Below are positions 16,986-25,768 of a DNA stretch of 64,000 bases, in pieces. Below the pieces are notes generated by a model. The model searched no databases. It saw only the letters and a list, made by a program, of their open reading frames with translations, and was not told the DNA's origin. Numbering within the stretch: position 1 is the first letter of the stretch; every line of letters starts with the position of its first letter. Source of the stretch: Sphingomonas sp. J315 (GTDB lineage: Bacteria > Pseudomonadota > Alphaproteobacteria > Sphingomonadales > Sphingomonadaceae); contig NZ_CP088296.1 of NCBI RefSeq assembly GCF_024666595.1, forward strand, positions 434,001-498,000. The letters are read 5' to 3'. The translations under genes and the position numbers were made by a program.

Positions 16986-19349
16986 GTGACGAGCCAGACC
17001 ACCTCCCAGTTCGCGCGGCCGCGCATCGACATGCGCGCGCTGCTCGGCCTTTATGACCCAGCGGATACCACCGACTGGGGACCGATCCGTGCTGCGCAAA
17101 TGAATGCGGGCAGCCAGCTCGCGCTGTTCATGCTCGCCGCCAATGTGCTCGGCGCGACGCTGATCGTGCTCAACTTCTCCAGCCTGGTCCCGCTGTGGAA
17201 GCTCGCCAGCTGGGGTGCCCTGGTCGCTGCAGTCGGCGTCGCGGTCGCCTTCCGCCGCCTCGCCGTGCGTCACCGCACCGAACGCACCGCCAGCTTGCGC
17301 GACGTGCGCGACACGATGCTCGACGGCATCGCACTCGGCGCGGTGTGGTCGATCGCGCCCTTGCTGTTCGGCTCCTTCGCCAATGCCGAGGCCGCGACCG
17401 GACTGTGGATCGTCCTGTCGATTCTCATGGTCGCCTCCTCCGTCGCGATGGCCGCATTGCCGCTCGCGACGATCAGCTTCCTCGTCGTGCTCGGCAGCGC
17501 CAATGCCACCGCACTTGCCCTGACCCAATCGCCCGCGCTCGGTGCCGCGACCCTGCTCTTCACCCTCCTGCTCGTCATCGCCTGCTATGCCCGCGGCAAG
17601 GCGCTGGTCGTCATTCGCGCCAACGAGATCGCGCTCAGCGAACGCGACGAAACAGTGAGCCTGCTGCTGCGCGAGTTCGAGGACAAGAGCGCCGACTGGC
17701 TGTGGGAGACCGACGCCCAGCGCCGCGTGTTCCGCGCCAATCCCCGTTTCGCCGTCTCGCTCGGGGTCGATCCCAAGGCGATCAACGGCATGCCCTTCCT
17801 TCAGGTGCTCGCCGGCTCGGCCTGGGAAAGCGGCAATTTCTCGCAAGGGCTGCGCGACCTCGCCGAATCGCTCAAGAAGCGCGAGCCGTTCCGCGACATC
17901 CTCCTGCCCGTCATCGTCGATGGCGAAGAACGCTGGTGGGAGCTGACCGGCTCGCCCCGCTTCAATGAAGAGGGCGGCTATATCGGCTTTCGCGGGGTCG
18001 GCTCCGACGTCACCGAAGCGCGCGAATCGGCGAACAAGATCAGCAAGATGGCGCGCTACGACACGCTCACCGGCCTGCCCAACCGCCTGCTGATCAACGA
18101 AGCGCTGGCGACCGCAATGGCCGAGGCGGACAAGTGGAACGCGCGCTGCGCCTTCATGATGATCGACCTCGACCGGTTCAAGGCGGTCAACGACACGCTC
18201 GGCCACCCGGTCGGCGACCGGTTGCTGATGCGCGTGTCCGAACGCCTCAAAAAGCTGATGACCCCCAATGAGACGATCGGACGCCTGGGCGGCGACGAGT
18301 TCGCCGTGGTGGTGCGCGATGCCAATGACGCGGTTGCAGTCGAGGCGCTGGCCCGGACGATCATCGACGTCCTGTCCGCCCCCTATGACGTCGATCACCA
18401 CACCCTCTATATCGGTGCCAGCGTCGGCCTCGCGTTCGGACCGCGCGACGGGCGTACTGCGGAAATGCTGATCCGCTCCGCCGACCTCGCCCTGTATCGC
18501 TCGAAGGACGCCGGCGGCGGCAATTTCCACTCCTACGAACCCCAGCTCCATGTCGAGGCAGAGGAACGCCGCGTCCTCGAGATCGCGCTGCGCGCCGCGG
18601 TTGAGAACGACGAGCTGCACCTCCTCTACCAGCCCGTCGTCCAGGCCGGCACCGGCGCGCTGATGGGATTCGAAGCGCTGCTGCGCTGGACCCACCCCGA
18701 ACTGGGGCCGATCTCCCCGGTCAAGTTCGTCCCGCTCGCCGAGGATGCGCGCCTGATCGCCCCGATCGGCGAATGGGTGCTGCGCGCGGCCTGCATCGAG
18801 GCGGCGAAATGGGACGACCCGATCCGCGTCGCGGTCAATGTCAGCCCCGAACAGCTCCACAACGCCAATTTCGCGCCCTTCGTGGCCAAGGCGCTCAAGG
18901 AAAGCGGCCTCCACCCCAGCCGCCTCGAGCTCGAAGTCACCGAAAGCGTGTTCATGCGCGAAGGCACCGCCGCGGTTCAGACACTGGAGGCGATCCTCGA
19001 CATGGGCGTCCGCCTCAGCCTCGACGATTTCGGCACCGGCTATTCCTCGCTCGGCTACCTCAGCCGTACCCGCTTCAGCTCGATCAAGATCGACCGCAGC
19101 TTCGTCCAGGGCGCGTCGAAGGGCCAGAAGGAGGCGATCGCCATCATCCGCGCCGTCGTCGCGCTCGCCCAGAGCCTCGGCATGGCCACCACGGCGGAAG
19201 GCGTCGAAACCGAGGACGAGCACCGGCTGATCCAGTCGCTCGGCTGCACCAAGGTCCAGGGCTATTATTTCGGCCGCCCCCTCCCCGTCGCCGAAGCCCG
19301 CACCCTCGCCACCCGCGACAGCCAGCACGACGCGGTCCGCGTGGCGTGA
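16986..19349 (+). CDS. Membrane-bound PAS-GGDEF-EAL cyclic-di-GMP protein
   Basis: 787 residues. Several hydrophobic segments occupy about residues 40-215, followed by a PAS-like region (about 230-345), GGDEF (about 355-515) and EAL (about 525-775). The cyclase site is intact (GGDEF after TIGRLG) and the EAL site is intact (EALLRW, VNVSPEQL, EVTESVF, DDFGTGYSS, AEGVET), so either activity is possible; dual-domain proteins of this type often act mainly as phosphodiesterases. Start is GTG 16986. Stands alone between repeats; no partner gene is evident. Confidence 0.92.
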   Translation: MTSQTTSQFARPRIDMRALLGLYDPADTTDWGPIRAAQMNAGSQLALFMLAANVLGATLIVLNFSSLVPLWKLASWGALVAAVGVAVAFRRLAVRHRTERTASLRDVRDTMLDGIALGAVWSIAPLLFGSFANAEAATGLWIVLSILMVASSVAMAALPLATISFLVVLGSANATALALTQSPALGAATLLFTLLLVIACYARGKALVVIRANEIALSERDETVSLLLREFEDKSADWLWETDAQRRVFRANPRFAVSLGVDPKAINGMPFLQVLAGSAWESGNFSQGLRDLAESLKKREPFRDILLPVIVDGEERWWELTGSPRFNEEGGYIGFRGVGSDVTEARESANKISKMARYDTLTGLPNRLLINEALATAMAEADKWNARCAFMMIDLDRFKAVNDTLGHPVGDRLLMRVSERLKKLMTPNETIGRLGGDEFAVVVRDANDAVAVEALARTIIDVLSAPYDVDHHTLYIGASVGLAFGPRDGRTAEMLIRSADLALYRSKDAGGGNFHSYEPQLHVEAEERRVLEIALRAAVENDELHLLYQPVVQAGTGALMGFEALLRWTHPELGPISPVKFVPLAEDARLIAPIGEWVLRAACIEAAKWDDPIRVAVNVSPEQLHNANFAPFVAKALKESGLHPSRLELEVTESVFMREGTAAVQTLEAILDMGVRLSLDDFGTGYSSLGYLSRTRFSSIKIDRSFVQGASKGQKEAIAIIRAVVALAQSLGMATTAEGVETEDEHRLIQSLGCTKVQGYYFGRPLPVAEARTLATRDSQHDAVRVA

Positions 19350-19353
19350 CCTA

Positions 19354-19485
19354 TCTCCCCTCTCCCCTTCAGGGGAGAGGGTGGCCGAGCAAAGCGAGGC
19401 CGGGAGAGGGGCAGTCCGGTAGGCAAATCCCAAACCCCAAGCCCCCTCTCCCCAACCCTCTCCCCGCAAGCGGAGAGAGGGAGCA
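19354..19485. repeat. Pair of intergenic palindromic repeats
   Basis: Two inverted-repeat units: the first pairs CTCCCCTCTCCCCTTC with GGGGAGAGGG, the second CTCTCCCCGCAAGC with GGAGAGAGGG. Between them sits a GGCCGAGCAAAGCGAGGCC hairpin. REP-like arrangement, extending from the GGDEF-EAL stop to near the next gene. Confidence 0.75.
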
Positions 19486-19508
19486 GCCCCCCAACATACC
19501 CCCTTGCA

Positions 19509-20381
19509 ATGTTGGATTTGGTTTCGGAACACTGGCCAGTGACCGGACCCCGCCCCTTCAACCGCCGTCAGGCGCACGAGAACGCCGCATTCCTCGCCGC
19601 GCTGCGCCGCACCGGCAATGCGCGCGAGGCAGCGCGCAGCCTCGGCTTCCACCGCTCGACCATGACCAAGCGTCGTGCCCGCGACCCCGCCTTCGCCGCC
19701 GAATGGGACGCCGCACTCGTCTTCGCCCATGCGAACCTCAACACAGCCGGGCAGCAACCCGACACCAGCGAACCCCGCGCGGTCCGCACCGCATCAAGCC
19801 GCATGCAGCTGCGCGCCCTCCCTGCCCGCGCGCTCGACCGCGCCGCCGAACAGGCGTTCCTCTCCGCGCTCAGCGCCACCGCCAACGTCCGCCTCTCCGC
19901 CGCAGCCGCCGGCTTCAGCCACTCCGCCTTCTACGCCCGCCGCCGCCAGAGCCCCGCCTTCGCCCGCGAGATGCAGCTCGCGCTCGAAACCGGCTATGAG
20001 CGCGTCGAACTGGCGCTGATGGAGGCCGCCTTGGCATCCAGCTATCGCGACGACGCCTGGCGCCACAATGATCCCCCGGCGATCCCCAGCATGACCGCGG
20101 ACGAGGCGATGATGCTGCTCCGCCTCCACCACCAGAGCGTCCGCCTCCAGGAAGAACCCCCGCACCTCAAGCGCCGCCGCGGCGAAAGCAGCGAAGCGCA
20201 CAGCTACCGCCTGTCCGAAATGTACAAGGCCCGCCTGCAACGCGCCCGCGACGCCTTCGACGTGGCCGAAGCCGAACGCCGCTCCGCAACGGCGGCGACC
20301 AGCGAAAGCCCGTTTGAGGAGCCGTTCCCGACGCTACCGGCGCTCGATCAGGTCAAGGGGTGGCGGAAGGGGAAAGGGTGA
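19509..20381 (+). CDS. Tandem helix-turn-helix protein, terminase small-subunit-like
   Basis: 290 residues with two related HTH units: AAFLAALRRTGNAREAARSL around residue 27-46 with FHRSTMTKRRARDPAFAAEW, and QAFLSALSATANVRLSAAAA around 118 with FSHSAFYARRRQSPAFAREM. The unit (a helix, then an X-AA-X-LG/AGF turn, then K/R-rich end and DPAFA/SPAFA) resembles HTH domains of phage terminase small subunits. No other phage gene surrounds it, so it is an orphan or a domesticated phage gene. Start at ATG 19509 is the first available; the true start could be later. Confidence 0.55.
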   Translation: MLDLVSEHWPVTGPRPFNRRQAHENAAFLAALRRTGNAREAARSLGFHRSTMTKRRARDPAFAAEWDAALVFAHANLNTAGQQPDTSEPRAVRTASSRMQLRALPARALDRAAEQAFLSALSATANVRLSAAAAGFSHSAFYARRRQSPAFAREMQLALETGYERVELALMEAALASSYRDDAWRHNDPPAIPSMTADEAMMLLRLHHQSVRLQEEPPHLKRRRGESSEAHSYRLSEMYKARLQRARDAFDVAEAERRSATAATSESPFEEPFPTLPALDQVKGWRKGKG

Positions 20382-20532
20382 GCCTCGCTTCGCTCACCCC
20401 AATTTCTAAGATCTTTCATACCTTAGCGGCATTTAGTGCGACCCTTGGGGCTACTATGTTGTACCTCCTTGCGATGTTTGAACTAAGCGTCGAAGTCGAG
20501 CGTCATATGGCGAGGTGGGGAGGCAGTCATTT

Positions 20533-21960
20533 ATGCCAGCAGCGGGTTTGAACGACTCTTTTTCCGAGGAAGGTCTCTGGTGGCTGGAGGGTGACGACAA
20601 GAATCAGGTCCCCGGCACCCTGTCCTTCGATCTTGAGGATGGTCCGGTCCTCAAGTTACTCGGGACGCTCCAAGACTTCGTAACGGCATTCAACGCATCG
20701 CTATCCGGCGACAGCGAGAATCTAACGATTCACGGTGTCACAAAGAAGGGGAAGCCCGTTACCCTCCTCCGAGCTTTCAGCACAAATCGGCAGATGAACA
20801 TGCCGGGCATCGCGAACGAGACATGGAACTCGAACATGCTTCTCGTGGGGTGCCACCTGTCGAAGAGCGACGATGCGATATTTTCAAAATCCTACTTGCG
20901 CTTTCAAGAAATCGAGAAATGGTTGGAGCACAATCCATTCACTTTTTCGTTCGAAACGGAGAGCAAAGTTGCGACATTGCGCGCTGAGAAGCCGCGCGAG
21001 ATCTACTTCGCAACGGTCGATGATTTTGAAATAACCACGGTGGGCAATCTCTACTCGAACAATGATATCGACACTCGATACTCGATTGAAGTCTTGAGCC
21101 AGATGGGCATTAGACCAACGGAGGCAAAGTCACTTGACTGGCACCTCAACCGCGCGGTCCGCATTCAAGGTCTCGCATCACTCTGCTCGGGTTACCATCT
21201 TCCACTACTCTCCTTGGAGTTGCGGGGTCCCGACGTAGAGGTTGGGATTGGCGAAACGATGACCTGCGAGGTCCATGTCTACGCCCGGATGCAGCACCCG
21301 GTCGCAGACAAATGGCGGCGGCACGACAAACCGATTGTCTCGGGGCCCGAACTGTTGAGATTCAATCCTGACGCGGCAGCGGTATGGTTTAGTGAGCACG
21401 AGAATCTAGGTTCGGCGCTTGACCTGCTCTTCACGATCAAAGGGCAGCGCCAGATGTATACTAACGTCCGCTTCATTCTTGCGGTTCAGGCGCTTGAGGT
21501 CTTTCACCGAAGGACCTCAGCGCAGACCGTCATGGACCAAGCCAACTTCGAGAAAGTTCGGGAAGAGTTGATTGCCGCGATACCAGATTCAGCCACGAAG
21601 GAAATGAGAGAAAGACTCATTCAGAGCTACAGATTCACGAACGAGCCGAGTTTGAGCCAGCGCCTTAAATCTATAGCCAGGACGATCAAAGATGAGTTCG
21701 GAAAACTTCCTCCCGCGTTAAATAAGAGCTTTATTAAACAGTTAGTCGACACCAGAAACTACTACACCCATTTCTCGCCTGACCTCGAGGAAAAGAAGCT
21801 AGACGGATCGGGAATGTATTGGGCAAGCCGCCGCATCATAGTACTGCTGACCGTTCTCTTATTGCGTCGTCTCGGCGTTTCGGCTGACGATATAGGGGGT
21901 CTCATCCGGCGGCATCGAGAGTTCGCGCAGCTATGGGAGAGCGAGAATGCTCCTTTTTGA
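20533..21960 (+). CDS. ApeA-type HEPN-domain anti-phage protein
   Basis: 475 residues. The N-terminal domain begins GLWWLEGDDKNQVPGTLSFD, the pattern of the ApeA N-terminal domain, and the C-terminal part is a HEPN domain whose RNYYTH (Arg408 to His413) matches the Rx4H ribonuclease active site. ApeA proteins protect against phage by an abortive response, probably RNA cleavage on infection. ATG 20533 follows GGGGAGG by about nine bases. Base composition is clearly lower in G+C than in the flanking genes and AGA/TTA codons occur, which fits horizontal transfer. It stands alone between the tandem HTH gene and nusG. Confidence 0.8.
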   Translation: MPAAGLNDSFSEEGLWWLEGDDKNQVPGTLSFDLEDGPVLKLLGTLQDFVTAFNASLSGDSENLTIHGVTKKGKPVTLLRAFSTNRQMNMPGIANETWNSNMLLVGCHLSKSDDAIFSKSYLRFQEIEKWLEHNPFTFSFETESKVATLRAEKPREIYFATVDDFEITTVGNLYSNNDIDTRYSIEVLSQMGIRPTEAKSLDWHLNRAVRIQGLASLCSGYHLPLLSLELRGPDVEVGIGETMTCEVHVYARMQHPVADKWRRHDKPIVSGPELLRFNPDAAAVWFSEHENLGSALDLLFTIKGQRQMYTNVRFILAVQALEVFHRRTSAQTVMDQANFEKVREELIAAIPDSATKEMRERLIQSYRFTNEPSLSQRLKSIARTIKDEFGKLPPALNKSFIKQLVDTRNYYTHFSPDLEEKKLDGSGMYWASRRIIVLLTVLLLRRLGVSADDIGGLIRRHREFAQLWESENAPF

Positions 21961-22033
21961 TGCCACACGACGTTCGTTTGTGTCTGTTATCTGACGGCCT
22001 CCTCAAAACCGACCTTCAGACATTTGCCCCAAC

Positions 22034-22062
22034 AAAAAAGCCGGGGCTCCCACCCCGGCTTT
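22034..22062 (-). terminator. Terminator after nusG
   Basis: On the minus strand, AAAGCCGGGG pairs with CCCCGGCTTT around a six-base loop and continues into a T run. It lies 28 bases past the nusG stop and ends the secE-nusG transcript; the A run on the other side means it could also stop readthrough from the defence gene. Confidence 0.9.
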
Positions 22063-22089
22063 CCCGTAACCCACTAATGGTGCGAAGCC

Positions 22090-22629
22090 TTACTTCGACC
22101 GCTCCACCTGATCGAAGTCCAGCTCGACCGGCGTCGCACGCCCAAAGATCGACACGCTGACCTTGACCTTCGACTTGTCGAAATCCAGTTCCTCGACCAC
22201 GCCGTTGAAGCTTGCGAACGGGCCGTCCAGCACCTTGACCGAATCGCCGATCTCGTAATCGACCTTGATCTGCTGCTTGGGCGCGGCGGCGGCTTCTTCC
22301 TTGGTGTTCAGGATGCGCGCGGCTTCGGCTTCGCTGATCGGCTGGGGCTTGCCCGACGATCCCAGGAATCCGGTCACCTTCGGCGTATTCTTGACCAGGT
22401 GATAGACGTCGTCGTTCATGCTCAGCTTGGCGAGGACGTAGCCGGGGAAGAATTTCCGCTCCGACTGCACCTTCTTGCCGCGCCGCACTTCGGTCACCGT
22501 CTCGACCGGCACCTCGACCGATTCGACCAGCGCGTCGAGGCCCAGCCGCGTCGCATCGGCCAGGATCTGGTCCCGCACCTTGTTCTCGAAGCCCGAATAG
22601 GCGTGAATGATGTACCAGCGCGCCGCCAT
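22090..22629 (-). CDS. nusG: Transcription termination/antitermination factor NusG
   Basis: 179 residues: N-terminal NGN domain (WYIIHAYSGFENKV, FFPGYVLAKL) that binds RNA polymerase and a C-terminal KOW domain (DGPFASFNGVVEELD) that contacts Rho or ribosomal protein S10. ATG 22629 gives the family start MAARWYIIHAYSG. Cotranscribed with secE, 25 bases upstream. Confidence 0.96.
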   Translation of the reverse strand: MAARWYIIHAYSGFENKVRDQILADATRLGLDALVESVEVPVETVTEVRRGKKVQSERKFFPGYVLAKLSMNDDVYHLVKNTPKVTGFLGSSGKPQPISEAEAARILNTKEEAAAAPKQQIKVDYEIGDSVKVLDGPFASFNGVVEELDFDKSKVKVSVSIFGRATPVELDFDQVERSK

Positions 22630-22654
22630 GGAATATTTCCCGTTATCTGGCCGC

Positions 22655-22852
22655 TCAGCCTGCAAGGCCGAGGAGGAAGTTCACGATCGCGCCGAACAGA
22701 CGGTCGACGCCAAAGAAGAAGATGCCGAGCAGCGTCGCCATGATGAACACCATGATCGCGGTCATCATCGTTTCCTTGCGGGTGGGCCAGACGACCTTCT
22801 TGGTCTCTGCCTGCACCTGGCGCATGAATTCCAGCGGATTGGTCTTCGCCAC
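22655..22852 (-). CDS. secE: Preprotein translocase subunit SecE
   Basis: 65-residue single-spanning component of the SecYEG channel. VQAETKKVVWPTRKET is the conserved cytoplasmic amphipathic helix and hinge, followed by one transmembrane helix. The short one-helix form is typical outside the gammaproteobacteria. Arranged secE-nusG as usual; tRNA-Trp, commonly just upstream, is instead 3.6 kb away. Confidence 0.96.
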   Translation of the reverse strand: MAKTNPLEFMRQVQAETKKVVWPTRKETMMTAIMVFIMATLLGIFFFGVDRLFGAIVNFLLGLAG

Positions 22853-22956
22853 GTCTGCCTCACAAATAAAATGCCCGGCTTCGGGACAGGTTTCTCCGCC
22901 CGGCTCCTACGGTAAGGAACCCGGCGAACCCCATCACGCTGTCGGATTGGGGACGC

Positions 22957-22984
22957 TATCTAGCGACTGTGCGACAGGGGGCAA
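22957..22984 (-). promoter_or_regulatory. Probable sigma-70 promoter of secE-nusG
   Basis: On the minus strand TTGCCC (22984-22979), a 16-base spacer and TAGATA (22962-22957), about 105 bases upstream of the secE start. Judged by eye; no start-site data. Confidence 0.6.
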
Positions 22985-23060
22985 GGGGCTTGGGCGCAAC
23001 CGATCAAGGGCGCGGCAACATGCCCGGCGATCGTCGGGCGGGGTGGCCCCAATAGCGGAA

Positions 23061-23090
23061 GCGGGCGGGAGCCAAAGCTCCGCGCCCGCC
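23061..23090 (-). terminator. GC-rich hairpin after small DSP protein gene
   Basis: On the minus strand GCGGGCGCGGAGC pairs with GCTCCCGCCCGC around TTTG with one bulged base. It lies 27 bases past the stop of the gene at 23117-23368. There is no T tract, so termination is only likely. Confidence 0.5.
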
Positions 23091-23116
23091 CCGGTCATCG
23101 ACCGTCGCCGCGATGC

Positions 23117-23368
23117 TCAGGGGCTATCGGGCCGGTCGTCTTCAGCCAGTTCGACAATGCCCCATACCGCCAGCACAGTCCCGATCAGCACCGCGACCAG
23201 CCCCGGCCCCTGCAGCCCGGCCAGCGCATTGCCGTCCTCTACTGCGGTGGTCGCACGCGCCTGCGCGATGCCATGCGTGAGGCTCAGCGACTGGGCGGGT
23301 GCAGCATGGGCGCTCGCGCTCATCAATGCGACGGCGGTCATCGCGGTGGTCATGAATTTCTTCAGCAT
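23117..23368 (-). CDS. Small membrane protein ending in DSP, paralogue 1
   Basis: 83 residues: signal peptide or N-terminal hydrophobic segment (to about residue 22), an AQSLSL...AQARATT stretch, a second hydrophobic segment (about 51-70), then EDDRPDSP at the C-terminus. A paralogue lies at 25437-25685 with the same three elements. I know the type from sphingomonads, where several copies per genome are usual, but no function is known. ATG 23368 is chosen for its MLKKF signal-peptide-like start. Confidence 0.7.
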   Translation of the reverse strand: MLKKFMTTAMTAVALMSASAHAAPAQSLSLTHGIAQARATTAVEDGNALAGLQGPGLVAVLIGTVLAVWGIVELAEDDRPDSP

Positions 23369-23453
23369 GGCATTCTCCATCCGGTTTGGGGACGCCACGC
23401 GGATTAGCCGCGACGCATCGCCGCAGTCGTCGGTCGGAACCTGACAGCATGCC

Positions 23454-24350
23454 TCAACGCAGATCGACGACCTCGACGGGGGGCAGCGTCACCCGCGCGC
23501 CCTGGTCGTCCCAGTGGCGGTGATTGAACACCGCTCCCTCGCGCCGCACCCGTTCGACCTTGGCCGGGTCGATCTCGCCATACACCCAACCCGGCGCATC
23601 GACCGCGCCCTGCGCGACCACGCCGTCTTCGGGAAAGCCCAGATCGGGCGGGCCATAGATCCCCGCCGCGCCATGGCTGGTGCCGAGCGAAGGGGTCCAT
23701 TCGGCGTCCCCCACCACCGGTGCCTGCACGACATAGCATTGGTTTTCCAGCGCCCGCGCCTGCGCCCCCACCCGCACGCGGTAATAGCCGTGCAGCGTAT
23801 CGGTCGCCGATGGCGCAAGGATCAGGGTCGCCCCCGCCTCCACCTGCGCGCGGACCAGCAACGGGAATTCGACATCGTAACAGATCGCGATCCCGATCCG
23901 CCCGAGATCGGTGTCGAACACATGCAGCGGCGATCCCGCGCCGATGTTCCAGATCTCCCGCTCGAACCGCGTCATCACGATCTTGCGCTGCGTGCCCCTC
24001 TTCCCGCTCGGCGCGAACAGCCGGGCATGGTTGCGGAACACGCCATCGCCCTCGCGCACCGGCAGGCTCCCGGCGCAGAGATGGATGCCATGCCGCACCG
24101 CCAGCTCGCCATGCAGCGCATCGACCCGCTCGACCAGCGACCCCAGCGCCGCGATCGACCCGTGCAGGTCCTCGACGGTCGTCGCATCGAGCGCGGTCAG
24201 TTCCATCCCGGCATATTCGGGGAACACCGCGAGCTTCGCCCCGCCCTCCGCCGCCTCGCCCACCCAGCGCGCGATCTTGGCGGCATAGGCATCCCAGTCG
24301 GTCAGTTGCTCGACCGGATAGGCGGCGGTGGCAAGGGTGAAGGCGGTCAT
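23454..24350 (-). CDS. Carbon-nitrogen hydrolase (nitrilase superfamily)
   Basis: 298 residues. The catalytic triad positions of the family are visible: Glu in VFPEYAGME, Lys in QRKIVMTRFE and Cys in AICYDVEFPLL. Such enzymes hydrolyse amides or nitriles; the substrate cannot be told. ATG 24350 overlaps the stop of the acetyltransferase gene (ATGA), making this the last gene of a tightly coupled three-gene operon (NTF2-like, GNAT, nitrilase). In related genomes nitrilase-GNAT pairs occur fused or adjacent, so the two may act together. Confidence 0.88.
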   Translation of the reverse strand: MTAFTLATAAYPVEQLTDWDAYAAKIARWVGEAAEGGAKLAVFPEYAGMELTALDATTVEDLHGSIAALGSLVERVDALHGELAVRHGIHLCAGSLPVREGDGVFRNHARLFAPSGKRGTQRKIVMTRFEREIWNIGAGSPLHVFDTDLGRIGIAICYDVEFPLLVRAQVEAGATLILAPSATDTLHGYYRVRVGAQARALENQCYVVQAPVVGDAEWTPSLGTSHGAAGIYGPPDLGFPEDGVVAQGAVDAPGWVYGEIDPAKVERVRREGAVFNHRHWDDQGARVTLPPVEVVDLR

Positions 24351-24935
24351 AGGGCGCGGCTCCAGAATTGCAGCTGATGGGGCGTTTCGCCCGCATCGCC
24401 AATGTCCGCCCAGCGCATCGTGCAGACCAGCCCCGGCACTTCGCGATAGCCGCGCGCGGTCCAGAACGCGGCATGGCTGCGCGCACCTTCGGGCCGCATC
24501 GGGTGGTCGTCGGGCCGGATCACCGAACAGAAGGTCGCGTGCGCCGCCCCTGCCCGCCGTGCCCCCGCCTCCCGCTGGTCGAAGAACGCATGCCCGATCC
24601 CCCGCCCGCGCCATTGCGGCAACAGCACCGATTCGCCGAAGTAAAAGGTCGTGGGGACATCGAACCCGTGCGCCGCGACCGGCTCCAGCACCGCGGCCCC
24701 CCTGCGCCGCCAGCGGCGACGCGGTTGCCATGCCGATGATGTCATCGCCATCGAACGCCGCGACTAGCACCGCGTGCGGCGCGGCGGCAAAGGCGGCGAG
24801 GTATCCGCTCTCATACCCGGCATCGCCGTCGTAAAGGTAAGGCCACTCGCGAAACACCGCGATCCGCAGCCGCGCGAGATCGGCGATGCGGTCCTGCACC
24901 TCGCCGGGGCCGAGCGTTCGGACGGAAACGCTCAT
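24347..24935 (-). pseudogene. GNAT-family N-acetyltransferase, frameshifted as sequenced
   Basis: The first frame reads as a GNAT N-terminus (RIAVFREWPYLYDGD, then VLVAAFDGDDIIGMATASPL), and after the C6 run at 24697-24702 the sequence continues in another frame with the acetyl-CoA motif LPQWRGRGIGHAFFDQRE and FWTARGYREVPG. Taking one base from the run yields a continuous protein of about 195 residues, normal for the family. Start ATG 24935 overlaps the stop of the NTF2-like gene and its stop overlaps the nitrilase start, both as ATGA. Confidence 0.8.
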
Positions 24936-25345
24936 CCGCCGACCTGGGCGATCCAGTCGGCCAGGTTGTAGTGGACCGACACGCGGGCAATCCGCCCGTC
25001 GCGGACCTCGAAGAACGCCCCCGCCGGGAGCACATAGGTCTGGCCGGTCGCCGGGGGCAGCCCCTCATCGGTCGCCAGATATTCCCCGTGCACGACAAAC
25101 TCCGCCGCCGCGCGCGCGCCGTCCTGCGACGTCATCACCACGATATCCGTCAGCCGCTCGCGATAGCACCGATCCATATGCTTCAGGAAATCGCGGAACG
25201 CCGCCTTCCCGCTCTGCCGCCCGCCCTGGTTGATGTCGTGCGCGACATCCTCGGTCAGGCAAGCGAGCATCGCGTCGTGATCGCCCGCGTTGAACGCGGC
25301 GTAATAGGATTCGATCAGGCGGCGGGTTGCGTCGGCATCGTGCAT
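24932..25345 (-). CDS. NTF2/SnoaL-like (ketosteroid isomerase-type) protein
   Basis: 137 residues of the cone-shaped NTF2 fold: RLIESYYAAFNAGDHDAML opens the family helix and SVHYNLADWIAQV closes it. Members bind small hydrophobic molecules or act as isomerases or hydrolases; the ligand is unknown. First gene of the operon with GNAT and nitrilase; start ATG 25345. Confidence 0.82.
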   Translation of the reverse strand: MHDADATRRLIESYYAAFNAGDHDAMLACLTEDVAHDINQGGRQSGKAAFRDFLKHMDRCYRERLTDIVVMTSQDGARAAAEFVVHGEYLATDEGLPPATGQTYVLPAGAFFEVRDGRIARVSVHYNLADWIAQVGG

Positions 25346-25384
25346 CGCCCGCCTATGCGGTCGTCGTCACGGGAAACACAAACA

Positions 25385-25411
25385 AAAATGGCGGCCTGAG
25401 GCCGCCATTTT
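25385..25411 (-). terminator. Bidirectional terminator-like hairpin
   Basis: AAAATGGCGGCC and GGCCGCCATTTT form a perfect 12-bp inverted repeat around TGA. It sits 26 bases beyond the stop of the DSP protein gene at 25437-25685 and upstream of the NTF2-like gene; on the minus strand it ends in a short T run. Confidence 0.8.
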
Positions 25412-25436
25412 CACTGACCGAACGGTCGATTGCCGA

Positions 25437-25685
25437 TTACGGCGAATCGGGCGTGTCGTCGAAGATGTTGATCGCGCCGGTCAGCTCCAGGATGGCGACA
25501 ACCGCGACGATGCCGCCGAGAAGCACCAGCGGGCTGAGCTGGAACTGCTCGTTCTTCTCACCAGTGGCGGTGGTTGCGCGAGCTGCCTGGGCCTTGCTCA
25601 GGCTCAGCGACTGCGCCGAGTTCGCCTGCGCGACGGAAACGGAGCTGGCCAGCATCAGCGCTGCAGCGGCGACCTTCATGAACAT
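25437..25685 (-). CDS. Small membrane protein ending in DSP, paralogue 2
   Basis: 82 residues: signal peptide (to about residue 21), AQSLSLSKAQAARATTA, hydrophobic segment (about 50-69), then FDDTPDSP. Same architecture as the gene at 23117-23368. ATG 25685 has GAGG about seven bases upstream; an in-frame GTG at 25694 would add three residues. Function unknown. Confidence 0.7.
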   Translation of the reverse strand: MFMKVAAAALMLASSVSVAQANSAQSLSLSKAQAARATTATGEKNEQFQLSPLVLLGGIVAVVAILELTGAINIFDDTPDSP

Positions 25686-25768
25686 CTCGAGCACCTCAAA
25701 AATTGAACAAGCGCGCTATTTCAGAACTTTGTGTGCGTTGCAATAGAAAAATCGCTAACGAAACAAAT

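Noticed and set aside
16947..19757. Long open frame on the minus strand across the GGDEF-EAL gene
   Set aside because: It is antisense to a clear gene and has the biased composition of a GC-rich shadow; no family sequence.
19509..21960. Prophage or integrated element
   Set aside because: Only one terminase-like gene and one defence gene; no integrase, capsid or attachment repeats.
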